In this document: in pieces, positions 48,225 through 56,917 of the stretch | Layout of the letters: each line of letters opens with the position of its first letter | Position numbering within the stretch: position 1 is the stretch's first letter | Source of the DNA: Oleomonas cavernae | GTDB taxonomy: Bacteria; Pseudomonadota; Alphaproteobacteria; Zavarziniales; Zavarziniaceae | DNA: 64,000 bases | Direction of reading: 5' to 3' | Assembly (NCBI RefSeq): GCF_003590945.1 | Contig: NZ_QYUK01000016.1 | Span: 124,001 to 188,000 of the forward strand | Made by a program: the position numbers and the translations under genes | The notes under the pieces: generated by a model | Seen by the model: the letters and a program-made list of their open reading frames with translations, nothing else | Told to the model about the DNA's origin: nothing | Database searches by the model: none

Positions 48225-49271
48225 CTACCAGTGCCCCGTGGCGGCGGCCTGGCGGCGGAAGGCGCTGGGCGCCATGCCCATCTGGCGCTTGAACAGGCGG
48301 ATGAAGCTGGCCGGTTCCGCAAAGCCCAGTTGGGCGGCGATCTCGGCGATCGGCAGGGTGCTCTTGGTCAGGAGGCGCGCCGCCGCCTCGCACTTCACTT
48401 GCGCGCGCAATTCGACAAACCGGATCTCTTCATCGGCCAGCCGGCGCATGAGCGTGCGCGAATGCATGTTGAGGACGCAGCACACCTCCTCGAGCGAGAC
48501 GATCTCGCCCGGCCGCAGGGTCAGGATGCGGCGCACCCGCTCGCTCAGCCGCGGGGTCTCCTCGACGAACAGCATGTATTCCGCCGGCCGCCGCATGATC
48601 GCGCTCAGCGCCTGGTGATCGCGGACGTTGGGCAGCAGCGCGGTTTCCTTGGGGATGGAGAAGCCGAAGAAATCGGCAGGCGCCGGCCGGCCCCAGATCG
48701 CCGGCGCCCAGTCGTCCAGATAGGGGGCGGTCTGGGCATTGACGTGCAAGGTTCCATCGATCGCCGGCCGCCCCACCATCCAGGCCGAAAGCCGCTGCAG
48801 GAACAGCACTTGCACATAGAGGAACAGGGGGTGGCAGCGGGTGGTGTCGACCGCCTCCCAGCGGACCAGCACGCGGTCGACGGTGTCCGCCACGGCGATC
48901 GGGTAGGCGTGGGTGACCAGGCTGTTGAAGCGCGCGTACTTGCGCCACACGCGATGAAGATCCGCCTCACCGATCACCGCCTGGGTGGTCATGTGAAAGC
49001 TGCCCAGGGCCAGCGGCTCGTTCATCAGGCCCAGGCTCTCGTCGCCCAGGCCGCGGCCGTATTGGGTGAGTTGCCGGGCGAAGTCGCGAAACGTCATCCG
49101 CTCGTCAAGGCCGGTGGGCGGGCCCGGGGCCCCGGCCGCCGGATCGGCCGTGCGGTGCGGCCGGAATTCATGGGCGGCAGCGACCAGGCCCTCGAAGATG
49201 CGGGGCGAGATCGAGGGGTGCCTTGGCGCGGGGGCGGCGCCCTCTTCGTGTCCCTGGCGGCCGGGCGACAT
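48225..49271 (-). CDS. AraC-family transcriptional regulator (arabinose-binding-like N domain)
   Basis: About 348 residues. A long N-terminal ligand domain (GDESLGLMNEPLALGSFHM region) is followed by the AraC DNA-binding domain: SLEEVCCVLNMHSRTLMRRLADE as first helix-turn-helix and LPIAEIAAQLGFAEPASFIRLFKRQMGMAPSAFRR as second. ATG at 49271 with GGAGA 6 nt upstream is better supported than TTG at 49292. It lies 74 nt before the SDR gene on the same strand and is divergent from the MalT/LuxR gene; it probably controls the DUF1329/DUF1302 genes. Confidence 0.87.
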   Translation of the reverse strand: MSPGRQGHEEGAAPAPRHPSISPRIFEGLVAAAHEFRPHRTADPAAGAPGPPTGLDERMTFRDFARQLTQYGRGLGDESLGLMNEPLALGSFHMTTQAVIGEADLHRVWRKYARFNSLVTHAYPIAVADTVDRVLVRWEAVDTTRCHPLFLYVQVLFLQRLSAWMVGRPAIDGTLHVNAQTAPYLDDWAPAIWGRPAPADFFGFSIPKETALLPNVRDHQALSAIMRRPAEYMLFVEETPRLSERVRRILTLRPGEIVSLEEVCCVLNMHSRTLMRRLADEEIRFVELRAQVKCEAAARLLTKSTLPIAEIAAQLGFAEPASFIRLFKRQMGMAPSAFRRQAAATGHW

Positions 49272-49485
49272 GGGCGATCTCCGCGTCTCCAATCGCCGAA
49301 AAATCGCTCATTTGTCAGAAATGGTCAATTTTATTGTCTCGAGCAGACATTCTTGCTCCCACCCCTCTGAACTAAAGTTGGGCAAGGGGAGCCGGCGCCT
49401 GACGCCAGCGCCACCAACAAGAAAAAGAACGGGGCCGTGCGATCCCTCTCGAGAGGGGCCAGGGCCTGCATCGGGAGGGCAGCTC

Positions 49486-52206
49486 ATGACGCCATCAGCG
49501 GGAAGCAATCTCGCCCCGGATTTACGGTCCACGCGCGTACTGCGCGACCATGGCACCGCGATCCTGGAACGGCTGCCGCTGCCCGGGGCCGAGATGGAGC
49601 GGCCGCGGATCACCCGCCTGATCGGCGGCAGCGTCGCCCGCAATCTGGTGACCGTGTTGCTGGGCCCGCCCGGCACCGGCAAGACCGTGGCCATGGCCGC
49701 CGCGATGCGCCAGTTCAATCAGGCCGGCACGCCTTGCGTCTCGCTGCCCTGCACCCCGGCCGACAGCGACGGCAAGGTCTTCACCGCTCGCCTGGTCGAG
49801 GCGATCGGCCAGACCGTGCGCCAGCATGGCGGCACCCTGCCCAACGAGCCCATCGCCGATGCCAAGGCGGCCGCGGCCCTGCTGCTGAACCTCGCCGCCC
49901 GGGCGGGCAACCCGGTCTGCGTCTTCATCGACGATTTCCACCACGCCGACGATCAGCCGCAACGGGCGTTCGTGGTCAGCCTGTTCCACCATGGCTATGG
50001 CGACATTCGCATCGTCGCCGCCTCGCACCACCGCTTCCGTTGCGGCCTGGGCAGCCTGCTGCTGGACAGCAAGCTGGAAGAATTCGGCATGGCCGACCTG
50101 GTCTTCTCGCCCGAGGAAGCCCGTGCGCTGTTCCACAGCCGGCTGTCGCCCGGCGAGGAGCGCGCGCTCGAGACCTTGATCCGCCGCACCGAAGGCTGGC
50201 CGGCGGCGCTGAGGATCGTCGAACGCCGCCTTGCCCGCGGCGAGGACCTGGCCGAGATCGCCCGTGATTTTTCCAGCGCCAACCGGGAATTTGCCTCGTT
50301 CTTCGACGATCTCCTGGCCGCCCTGCCGGCGGACCTGGCGGATTTCCTGCACACCGTCGCCCCGCTGGACACGGCGCCGGCCGAGCTGTTGCGGGTCATC
50401 CTGGGCGACAACCCGGATGACTTGATGGCCCGCGCCACCGAAGCCTGCCCCTTCGCGGCTTACGGCGACCGCGAGGAACGCTCGCTGCGGCTGCATGGCC
50501 TGTGGCGTGACTATCTCGGCGCCCGCCTCGCCCGCCAGGCGCCCGCCCGGCTGGACGACATCCTGCGCAAGGCGGCCGACTGGTACGAGGCGCGGGCCCA
50601 ATGGGTGATCGCCGCGAACTACCAGTTGCGTGCCGGCCGGGCCGAGGATGCCGCCGTGCTGCTGGGCCTGCACGCCGACGACATCTTCGCCCGCGACGGC
50701 GAGGTGCACGACGTGCTGCCGCTGGTCGAAGGCCTGCCCAAGGCGGTGAAACTATCGCCCGAGAATACCTTCTGGATCGGCCGCAGTGCCGCCTTCAAGG
50801 GCGACTTCGCCCACACCGCCCGCCTGATCGAGCAGGCCCAGACCGTGGCCGCCGCCAATGGCGACGGGCCGGGGCGCATGAAGCTGCTGCGCCTGCTGGT
50901 CGCCTACGGCTTCGATGACTTCGACCTGGTCCGCAGCGAGGCCACGCGCTGGCTGTCGGAAGCACAGGGCGCACCGCTGGTCGACCGGGTAACCGTGTCG
51001 ATCATGCTGTCGCTCTCCTGCGCCGCGACCCTGGACCCGATCAAGGCGGCAGTCGCCCTGGACACGGCACGGTCCGACGCCAGCCGCACCGACAGCGCCT
51101 ATCTCCAGACCTGGATCACCATCGCCGCCGCCCTGCAGGCGATCGATGGCGGCAATCCGGCGCTGGCCTTGAGCGAGGTGGAGCGGGCGCTGGCGCAAAG
51201 CGCCTGCCGCGGCGCCATCAAGCGCACCTGCGAACTGGTCCGCGCCGCCTGCCTCTACGAGATGGGCGATCTCGACGCGGCCCGCGCGATCCTTGACCGC
51301 AACCTGCTGGACGGTCTGCGCCATGGCATCACCGAGACCGCCTTTGCCGGCCTGCGCACCGCCATCCGCCTGTGCGAGATCGACCAGGGGCTGGAGGCCG
51401 CGCTGCGCTTTGCCCGCGACGCCGAACACACCACCGAACGGCGTTTCGGCAAGCGCTGCCGCAGCCTGCTGCGCCTGGCAAGGATCGAAGCGATCCTGCG
51501 CCAGCCCGACGAGCGCCGCTCGCACCGCTTCGAAAGCGACCTGACCGATCTCGACGTGCTGGTCGACAGCGCCACCCGCCACTGCCCCGCCATCGCCGAG
51601 CGGGTACGCCTGGTCACCGCCCGGCGCCACATCGCCGACGGCGCCACCAGGCCGGCCCTGGCCACCCTGTCCACCCTCATGTCGCCGGCGGCGACCGGCC
51701 GGCGCCTGCGGATATGGGCCGAGGCTTGCGTGCTGAAGGCCGCCGCGCAAGCCGCGGACGGCGACATGGCCGGCGCCCTGAAGACCCTGTGGGCCGCGAT
51801 CGAACGCGCGGCCCCCCTGGGCCTCAACCGCACCTTCGTCGACGATGCCGCCCTGCTGCGCGGCCTGGCCCCGGCGCTGCTCGACCACGCCCGGCGGCTG
51901 TCGGGCCGGATCGAGCCGGCCTGCGTCACCCTGGCCGAGGCGATCGCCCGGGCCTGCGACGTCTCGTTGCACCAGGCCGAAGTCCATGGCGACGACGACG
52001 ACCTGCCGCTGGAACCCTTGACGGCCGGCGAGATCAAGGTCCTCTCGCTCGCCGCCAGCGGCCTGACCAACGCCCAGATCGCGCAGCAGACCCTGGTCGC
52101 CGTGCCCACCATCAAATGGCACCTGCACAACGTCTTCAACAAGCTTGGCGTAAAGACCCGCACCGCCGCCATCGCCCGCGGCCGCCAGATGGGCGTGCTG
52201 ATGTAA
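49486..52206 (+). CDS. MalT-type LuxR-family transcriptional activator
   Basis: About 906 residues. An NTPase domain has Walker A GPPGTGKT near residue 65 and a Walker B-like VCVFIDDFHHAD; a long helical repeat domain (about 330-830) and a C-terminal LuxR helix-turn-helix follow: LTAGEIKVLSLAASGLTNAQIAQQ. This is the large ATP-binding (LAL/MalT) activator layout. ATG at 49486 has GGGAGGG at 49473-49479; a reading from 49066 runs over the AraC gene. It is divergent from the AraC gene; the target is probably this catabolic cluster. Confidence 0.88.
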   Translation: MTPSAGSNLAPDLRSTRVLRDHGTAILERLPLPGAEMERPRITRLIGGSVARNLVTVLLGPPGTGKTVAMAAAMRQFNQAGTPCVSLPCTPADSDGKVFTARLVEAIGQTVRQHGGTLPNEPIADAKAAAALLLNLAARAGNPVCVFIDDFHHADDQPQRAFVVSLFHHGYGDIRIVAASHHRFRCGLGSLLLDSKLEEFGMADLVFSPEEARALFHSRLSPGEERALETLIRRTEGWPAALRIVERRLARGEDLAEIARDFSSANREFASFFDDLLAALPADLADFLHTVAPLDTAPAELLRVILGDNPDDLMARATEACPFAAYGDREERSLRLHGLWRDYLGARLARQAPARLDDILRKAADWYEARAQWVIAANYQLRAGRAEDAAVLLGLHADDIFARDGEVHDVLPLVEGLPKAVKLSPENTFWIGRSAAFKGDFAHTARLIEQAQTVAAANGDGPGRMKLLRLLVAYGFDDFDLVRSEATRWLSEAQGAPLVDRVTVSIMLSLSCAATLDPIKAAVALDTARSDASRTDSAYLQTWITIAAALQAIDGGNPALALSEVERALAQSACRGAIKRTCELVRAACLYEMGDLDAARAILDRNLLDGLRHGITETAFAGLRTAIRLCEIDQGLEAALRFARDAEHTTERRFGKRCRSLLRLARIEAILRQPDERRSHRFESDLTDLDVLVDSATRHCPAIAERVRLVTARRHIADGATRPALATLSTLMSPAATGRRLRIWAEACVLKAAAQAADGDMAGALKTLWAAIERAAPLGLNRTFVDDAALLRGLAPALLDHARRLSGRIEPACVTLAEAIARACDVSLHQAEVHGDDDDLPLEPLTAGEIKVLSLAASGLTNAQIAQQTLVAVPTIKWHLHNVFNKLGVKTRTAAIARGRQMGVLM

Positions 52207-52209
52207 AAA

Positions 52210-52349
52210 AGCCCTCTCCGCCCTTCAGGGGGGAGAGGGTGAGGTGGGTCGGCGGCGTAAGGCGTGATCTGTCCCATCCCACCACCTCACCCTTCCCATC
52301 GCTGACGCGATGGGCCCCTTCCCTCTCCCCCGCAAGCGGCGGAGAGGGA
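52210..52349. repeat. Intergenic palindromic module, copy 1
   Basis: About 140 bp composed of inverted blocks: CCCTCTCCGCCCTTCAGGGG at the left, CCCATCGCTGACGCGATGGG in the middle, and CTCTCCCCCGCAAGCGGCGGAGAG at the right. A near-identical module is at 52477-52621. It follows the MalT/LuxR stop by 3 nt and may act as a terminator or REP-type element. Confidence 0.8.
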
Positions 52350-52358
52350 AACTCACTG

Positions 52359-52460
52359 TCGTCATTCCGGCGAAGGCCGGAATCCATCATGAGGTCAGGC
52401 GTGATCGCGGTGATGGCGCGCGCTGCATCAAAATGGATCCCGGCCTTCGCCGGGATGACG
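52359..52460. repeat. Inverted pair of palindromic repeats between the two modules
   Basis: Copies of the CCGGCGAAGGCCGG element in opposite directions (52359-52387 and 52432-52460), as at 27344-27425. Confidence 0.8.
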
Positions 52461-52476
52461 GCTGCCGGGTCTTGGT

Positions 52477-52621
52477 AGCCCTCTCCGCCCTTCAGGGGGG
52501 AGAGGGTGGGGTGAGGTGGGTGGATGGCGTGAAGCGTGATCTGTCCCGACCCACCACCTCACCCTTCCCATCGCTGACGCGATGGGCCCCTTCCCTCTCC
52601 CCCGCCTGCGGCGGAGAGGGA
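52477..52621. repeat. Intergenic palindromic module, copy 2
   Basis: A direct repeat of the module at 52210-52349 with a few changes, mainly in the GGTGGGTNGG linker and the CGCCTGCGGCGG tip. The two modules and the inverted pair fill the 424 bp between the convergent genes ending at 52206 and 52631; no gene is present in that space. Confidence 0.8.
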
Positions 52622-52630
52622 TGGATGTGA

Positions 52631-53521
52631 TTACTCCCACGGCCGGTCCGTCCACCACGGAAACTCGGCCGGCATATCGGCCGGTACCCGGTCGGGATAG
52701 TTGGGTGCGCGCTTCTCGATGAAGGACATGACGCCTTCCTTGGCATCCGCCGTCTTGCCGCGGGCCTTGACCAGGCGGCTGTCGACCTTGTGCGCCTCCA
52801 TCGGGTGATCGGCGGTCAGCATGCGCCACATCATCTGGCGCGTGAGGCTGACCGAGACGGGGGCCGACTGTTCGGCGATCTCGGTGGCAATGGCCATGGC
52901 CGCGGGCAGCAGGTCGTCGGGCTCGTGGACCGAGCGGACCAGGCCGCGTGACAGCGCCTCGGCGGCCGGGAAGACGCGGCCGGAATAGCACCATTCCAGC
53001 GCGGTCGAGACCCCCACCACCCGGGGCAGGAACCAGCTCGAAGCCGCTTCCGGCACGATGCCACGCCGGGCAAAGACGAAGCCGAACCGGGCCGTGGTCG
53101 AGGCCAGGCGGATATCCATGGGCAGGGTCATGGTGACGCCGATGCCCACCGCCGGGCCGTTGATCGCCCCGATCACGGGCTTCAGGCTTTCGAAGATGCG
53201 CAAGGTGACCATGCCGCCGCCGTCGCGGCCGATTTCCGCGTCGGTCAGGCGCGGATGGCGCGGGCGCGACTGCGGATTGTCGTAGTCGAAGGTGGCACCG
53301 CCGGCGCTCAAGTCCGCCCCGGCACAATAGGCCCGGCCGGCCCCGGTCATGATCACCGCGCGGACATCCGGGTTGCCGTCGGTCACATCGAAGGCATCGG
53401 TGATGTCGTAGCGCATCTGGGCGTTGAAGGCGTTCAGCTTGTCGGGCCGGTTGAGCTCGATGGTCGCGACATGGCCATCGAGGCGGACGGTGACGGTTTC
53501 GAATTGAGCAAGCGTGGTCAT
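52631..53521 (-). CDS. Enoyl-CoA hydratase/isomerase family protein
   Basis: About 296 residues. Crotonase-fold features: LNRPDKLNAFNAQM near residue 25, oxyanion-hole segments AYCAGADLS (about 65) and GPAVGIGVTMTLPMDIRLAS (about 122-141). The sequence resembles members acting on CoA thioesters of fatty or cyclic acids; exact substrate is unknown. ATG at 53521 is used. It is divergent from the oxygenase gene at 53648. Confidence 0.88.
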   Translation of the reverse strand: MTTLAQFETVTVRLDGHVATIELNRPDKLNAFNAQMRYDITDAFDVTDGNPDVRAVIMTGAGRAYCAGADLSAGGATFDYDNPQSRPRHPRLTDAEIGRDGGGMVTLRIFESLKPVIGAINGPAVGIGVTMTLPMDIRLASTTARFGFVFARRGIVPEAASSWFLPRVVGVSTALEWCYSGRVFPAAEALSRGLVRSVHEPDDLLPAAMAIATEIAEQSAPVSVSLTRQMMWRMLTADHPMEAHKVDSRLVKARGKTADAKEGVMSFIEKRAPNYPDRVPADMPAEFPWWTDRPWE

Positions 53522-53647
53522 CGGCACTCTTTCTTGTTCTGGCGCACGCTATCGCGCCCTCTCCCTCGACCGACCCCAACCTTTGATCAGGTTGCCGGGA
53601 CGGCGGCGAGCCAAGAATGGCGGCGAACCGATCCGTGGGGAATAGCG

Positions 53648-55069
53648 ATGTCGATTGCGCAAAAACACTCGCCCAGCGACTGGGTCGCCGCCTTTACCAG
53701 CGGCCTCTATGCCCCGGTCAACCGCGAGGTCACCGGCCCGCCGGTGGCGGTGATCGGCGAGATTCCGCGCAATCTGAACGGCATCTTCGTCCAGAACACG
53801 CCCAACCCGGCCTTCGCGCCCAACCCCGGCCATTCCTGGTTCGACGGCGACGGCATGGTCCACGGCGTGCAGTTCGAGGACGGCAAGGCGACCTATCGCA
53901 ACCGCTATGTCCGCACCAAGGGCCTGGACGACGATATCGCCGCCGGCAAGGCCAGCTACAGCGGTTCGCTGGCCCTGCCCGGCCAGGGGCCACGCCACAA
54001 GAACGTGGCCAATACCGATCTGGTCCATCACAACGGCCGCCTGCTGGCCCTGTGGTGGGAGGGCGGCGAGCCCTATGAGCTGAGCCTGCCGGACCTGAAG
54101 ACCATCGGCACCTATGACTACAACGGCACGCTGAACATCGGCATGACCTCGCATGTGAAGCTCGACCCGGCGACGGGCGAGCTGCATTTCATTTCCTGGG
54201 GCACCAGGCGGCCCTACCTTTCCGTGGGTGTCGCCGATGCCACCGGCAGGATCGCCAGGGTTACCCCGGTCGAGCTGCCCGGCCCGCGGGTGCAGCACGA
54301 CGTGGCGCTGAGCAATCGCTATGTCGGCGTCTTCGATTTCCCCCTGATGATCGACATGAACCGGGCCGAGGCCCTGGGTTTCGTGCTGAACGATGCCAAG
54401 CCGGCACGGATCGGCCTGGTCGACCGCCGCGACGAGAGCGCGCCAGTGCGCTGGTTCGAGATCAAGCCCTGCTTCATGTGGCACCTGATGTGTGCCTGGG
54501 ACGAGGGGGATGATTTCGTCCTGCTGGGCGCCCGCCTGGACGGTGCCACCCGCGTCGATGCCCGCGGCCAGGTCCATGACGACCGGCCCATGGTCGACGG
54601 CGAGCATCGCTTCGACTCGCAGCTCTACCAATGGCGCCTGAACACGCGCGACGGCACGGTGCGCGAGGGCGTGGTCGACGACCTCTACATCGAATTCCCC
54701 CGCGTCAACGACGCCTTCATCTGTTCGGGCGCCCGCTTCGGCTATGCCGGGGCGATCCAGATGAGCGCCCGCACCCTGAAGGCCGAGGGCCTGGCCAAGT
54801 TCGACCTGAAGACCGGCCGGCGCGAGCAGTTGCGCCTGCCCCGGGGGCATTTCAGCAACGAGCCGTGCTTTGCCGCGGCCGACGCTTCGACCAGTGAAGA
54901 CGACGGCTATGTCCTGAGCTTCGTCAGCAACGAGGCCGAGGCCACCAGCGAACTGTGGATCGAGGCGGCCCAGGATTTCACCAAGGGCCCGGTCGCCCGG
55001 ATCAAATTGCCCCAGCGCGTGCCGGCAGGTTTCCACACCCGCTGGATCCCGGCCGCCGCCTTACGCTGA
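53648..55069 (+). CDS. Carotenoid/stilbene-cleaving oxygenase family protein
   Basis: A 473-residue retinal-pigment-epithelium-65-fold protein. The four iron-binding histidines are in place: H169 (SHVKL), H217 (QHDVA), H279 (WHLMC) and H463 (FHTRW). The N-terminus PRNLNGIFVQNTPNPAF and WFDGDGMVHG are family hallmarks. Such non-haem iron dioxygenases split C=C bonds of carotenoids, stilbenes or phenylpropenes (isoeugenol type). ATG at 53648 follows GTGGGGA. It precedes an enoyl-CoA hydratase gene by 13 nt. Substrate uncertain; a lignin-derived or terpenoid compound would fit the cluster. Confidence 0.9.
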   Translation: MSIAQKHSPSDWVAAFTSGLYAPVNREVTGPPVAVIGEIPRNLNGIFVQNTPNPAFAPNPGHSWFDGDGMVHGVQFEDGKATYRNRYVRTKGLDDDIAAGKASYSGSLALPGQGPRHKNVANTDLVHHNGRLLALWWEGGEPYELSLPDLKTIGTYDYNGTLNIGMTSHVKLDPATGELHFISWGTRRPYLSVGVADATGRIARVTPVELPGPRVQHDVALSNRYVGVFDFPLMIDMNRAEALGFVLNDAKPARIGLVDRRDESAPVRWFEIKPCFMWHLMCAWDEGDDFVLLGARLDGATRVDARGQVHDDRPMVDGEHRFDSQLYQWRLNTRDGTVREGVVDDLYIEFPRVNDAFICSGARFGYAGAIQMSARTLKAEGLAKFDLKTGRREQLRLPRGHFSNEPCFAAADASTSEDDGYVLSFVSNEAEATSELWIEAAQDFTKGPVARIKLPQRVPAGFHTRWIPAAALR

Positions 55070-55082
55070 ATTGGAGAGCATC

Positions 55083-55874
55083 ATGAGCGAAGATATCCCA
55101 TCGGTCACCCTCGCGGTCGACAACGGCCTTGCCACCATTACCCTGGCGCGGCCCGACAAGGGCAACGCCCTGGGCTATGACAATGCCCGGGCCCTGCGCG
55201 ACGTCGCCCTGGCCTGCGACGAGAATCCCGAGGTCCGCGCCGTATTGCTGAAGGCTGACGGCAAGAATTTCTGCGTCGGCGGCGACCTGGGCACCTTCGT
55301 CAAGTCGGACAACCTGCCGCTGGCGGTCAAGGAACTGACCATCGAGTTCCACGCTGCCCTGTCCAAGCTTGCCCGCATGCGGGCGCCCCTGGTGGTCGCG
55401 GTACAAGGGGCGGCGGCGGGGGCCGGCGTCGCCCTGGCGGCACTGGGCGACATCGTCATCGCCGCGCGCGCCTCGCATTACACCATCGCCTATACCGGCA
55501 TCGGCTTCTCGCCCGACGGCGGCACCACCTATACCCTGCCCCGCCTGATCGGCCTGCGCCGGTTCCAGGAACTGGCCCTGACCAACCGCCGCATCGATGC
55601 GGCCGAGGCGGCGAGCATCGGCCTGGTCACCCGCGTGGTCGACGACGAGCAACTGCCGGCCGAAGCGGAAGCGACGGCCCGGCGCCTGGCCGAAGGGCCG
55701 ACCCAGGCCTTCGGCGCCATCCGCCAATTGCTGCTGGGCACCTTCAATGCCGGCTTCGAAGGCCACCTGGAACAGGAAGCCCGCTACCTCTCCGATGCCT
55801 GCCGCAGCGCCGACGTGAAGGAAGGCATCGCCGCGGTACTGGCTAGGCGCAAGCCGGCGTTCCAGGGCCGGTGA
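55083..55874 (+). CDS. Enoyl-CoA hydratase/isomerase family protein
   Basis: A 263-residue crotonase with LARPDKGNALGYD, oxyanion segments NFCVGGDLG (about residues 63-71) and GAAAGAGVALAALGDIVIAARAS. GGAGAG is 5 nt before ATG at 55083. Co-transcribed with the oxygenase. About 26% shorter in the central loop than the crotonase at 52631; probably hydrates or isomerises a CoA ester formed after double-bond cleavage (inference). Confidence 0.9.
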   Translation: MSEDIPSVTLAVDNGLATITLARPDKGNALGYDNARALRDVALACDENPEVRAVLLKADGKNFCVGGDLGTFVKSDNLPLAVKELTIEFHAALSKLARMRAPLVVAVQGAAAGAGVALAALGDIVIAARASHYTIAYTGIGFSPDGGTTYTLPRLIGLRRFQELALTNRRIDAAEAASIGLVTRVVDDEQLPAEAEATARRLAEGPTQAFGAIRQLLLGTFNAGFEGHLEQEARYLSDACRSADVKEGIAAVLARRKPAFQGR

Positions 55875-55890
55875 GTGGCGGTAACAGATT

Positions 55891-55999
55891 GCGTCCTTCG
55901 AGACGGCCCTGCGGGCCTCCTCAGGATGAGGGGATCTGTAGTGGCACAAAGATTCTCCTCATCCTGAGGAGCCACCGAAGGTGGCGTCTCGAAGGACGC
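55891..55999. repeat. Long inverted repeat after the enoyl-CoA hydratase gene
   Basis: Arms at 55891-55929 and 55954-55999 contain GCGTCCTTCGAGAC / GTCTCGAAGGACGC and CCTCAGGATGAGG / CCTCATCCTGAGG. It lies between convergent genes and resembles intergenic elements common in alphaproteobacterial genomes; it may serve as a bidirectional terminator. Confidence 0.78.
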
Positions 56000-56027
56000 A
56001 CTGCGCTGATCCTAGCGTCTTATTTCT

Positions 56028-56789
56028 TCAAACCGGCCAGCACCTCGGGCGCCTGGCCGGCGAAGAAGTGGCCGACCGTGCGGGGACCACCCCCTTCAGC
56101 CGCCATTGGCGATCGAACTCGTCGCGCCGATGGAACTGGCGCGGTGTCTCGGCATCGATCGCGGCCAGCCGCCGCCCATAGGCTTCCAGCATATCCTTGC
56201 GGGCGCCGTCGTCGACATAGGTGACGGCATTGGCGACGAAAGGATTGAGCACGTCGAAGCCGCAGAAGGCGAGCACGCCGTTCTGCAGCGGCCACAGGTT
56301 GACGTCGGTGTCGCCGTTGATGCCGTCGGGCGCCATCATCTGGGGGAAGGCTGCCATGGTGGTCGAGAGCATTGCCCGGCGCCCGGCCAGGCCGCCCTTG
56401 TCGTACCAGCGCCCGCCGCCATAGGCGAAATCGAGGGCGAAGACCCGGTCGATCCAGCCTTTGAGGATCGCCGGCACGGAAAACCACCACAGGGGAAATT
56501 GCAGGATCAGCAGGTCGCACCAGATCAGCTTCTCGATCTCGGCCGCGATATCGTCGGCGAAGCTCTTCGCGGCCCAGGCCGCGCGCTGTTCCTTGTCGTA
56601 GGACATGAAATCGGGGTTGGCGCGGCTCTTGAAGTCGCCCGGCCGCGCCACCGGATCGAAGTTCATGGCATAGAGGTCGCTGACCTGGACCGGCCAGCCG
56701 CGGGCGGCAAAGCTTGCGCGTGCCTGCGCCAGCAGCGCCGCGTTGAACGACTGCGGCTCCATATGGGCATAGACGATCAGCACCTTCAT
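56028..56789 (-). CDS. NAD(P)H quinone oxidoreductase, flavodoxin-like fold (C-terminus probably frameshifted)
   Basis: As read, 253 residues: MKVLIVYAHMEPQSFNAAL (flavin phosphate loop), LQFPLWWFSVPAILKGWIDRV (about residues 83-103) and GGRWYDKGGLAGRRAMLSTTMA. This is the NQO/modulator of drug activity B family. The last ~20 residues (ARSATSSPARRPRCWPV) are Arg/Pro-rich, unlike the family. Adding one base to the C run at 56100-56104 gives GGGPRTVGHFFAGQAPEVLA and a stop at 56020, a more natural end. ATG at 56789 has AAGGGA 9 nt upstream. Confidence 0.85.
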   Translation of the reverse strand: MKVLIVYAHMEPQSFNAALLAQARASFAARGWPVQVSDLYAMNFDPVARPGDFKSRANPDFMSYDKEQRAAWAAKSFADDIAAEIEKLIWCDLLILQFPLWWFSVPAILKGWIDRVFALDFAYGGGRWYDKGGLAGRRAMLSTTMAAFPQMMAPDGINGDTDVNLWPLQNGVLAFCGFDVLNPFVANAVTYVDDGARKDMLEAYGRRLAAIDAETPRQFHRRDEFDRQWRLKGVVPARSATSSPARRPRCWPV

Positions 56790-56917
56790 CACGGGCCATC
56801 CCTTCAGCGTGGCCCCACCATGATCCCGGCCCCGGCCAGGCTGCCCCGTCCAAAGGTGGGGGCGCCGGCCCGCTGCCCGCCGCCTAATCGGCCGCGATAC
56901 CGGAGGTTCAAACGCGC

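Noticed and set aside
52210-52621. CRISPR array
   Set aside because: The repeats are two long palindromic modules, not short regular repeats with unique spacers, and there are no cas genes.
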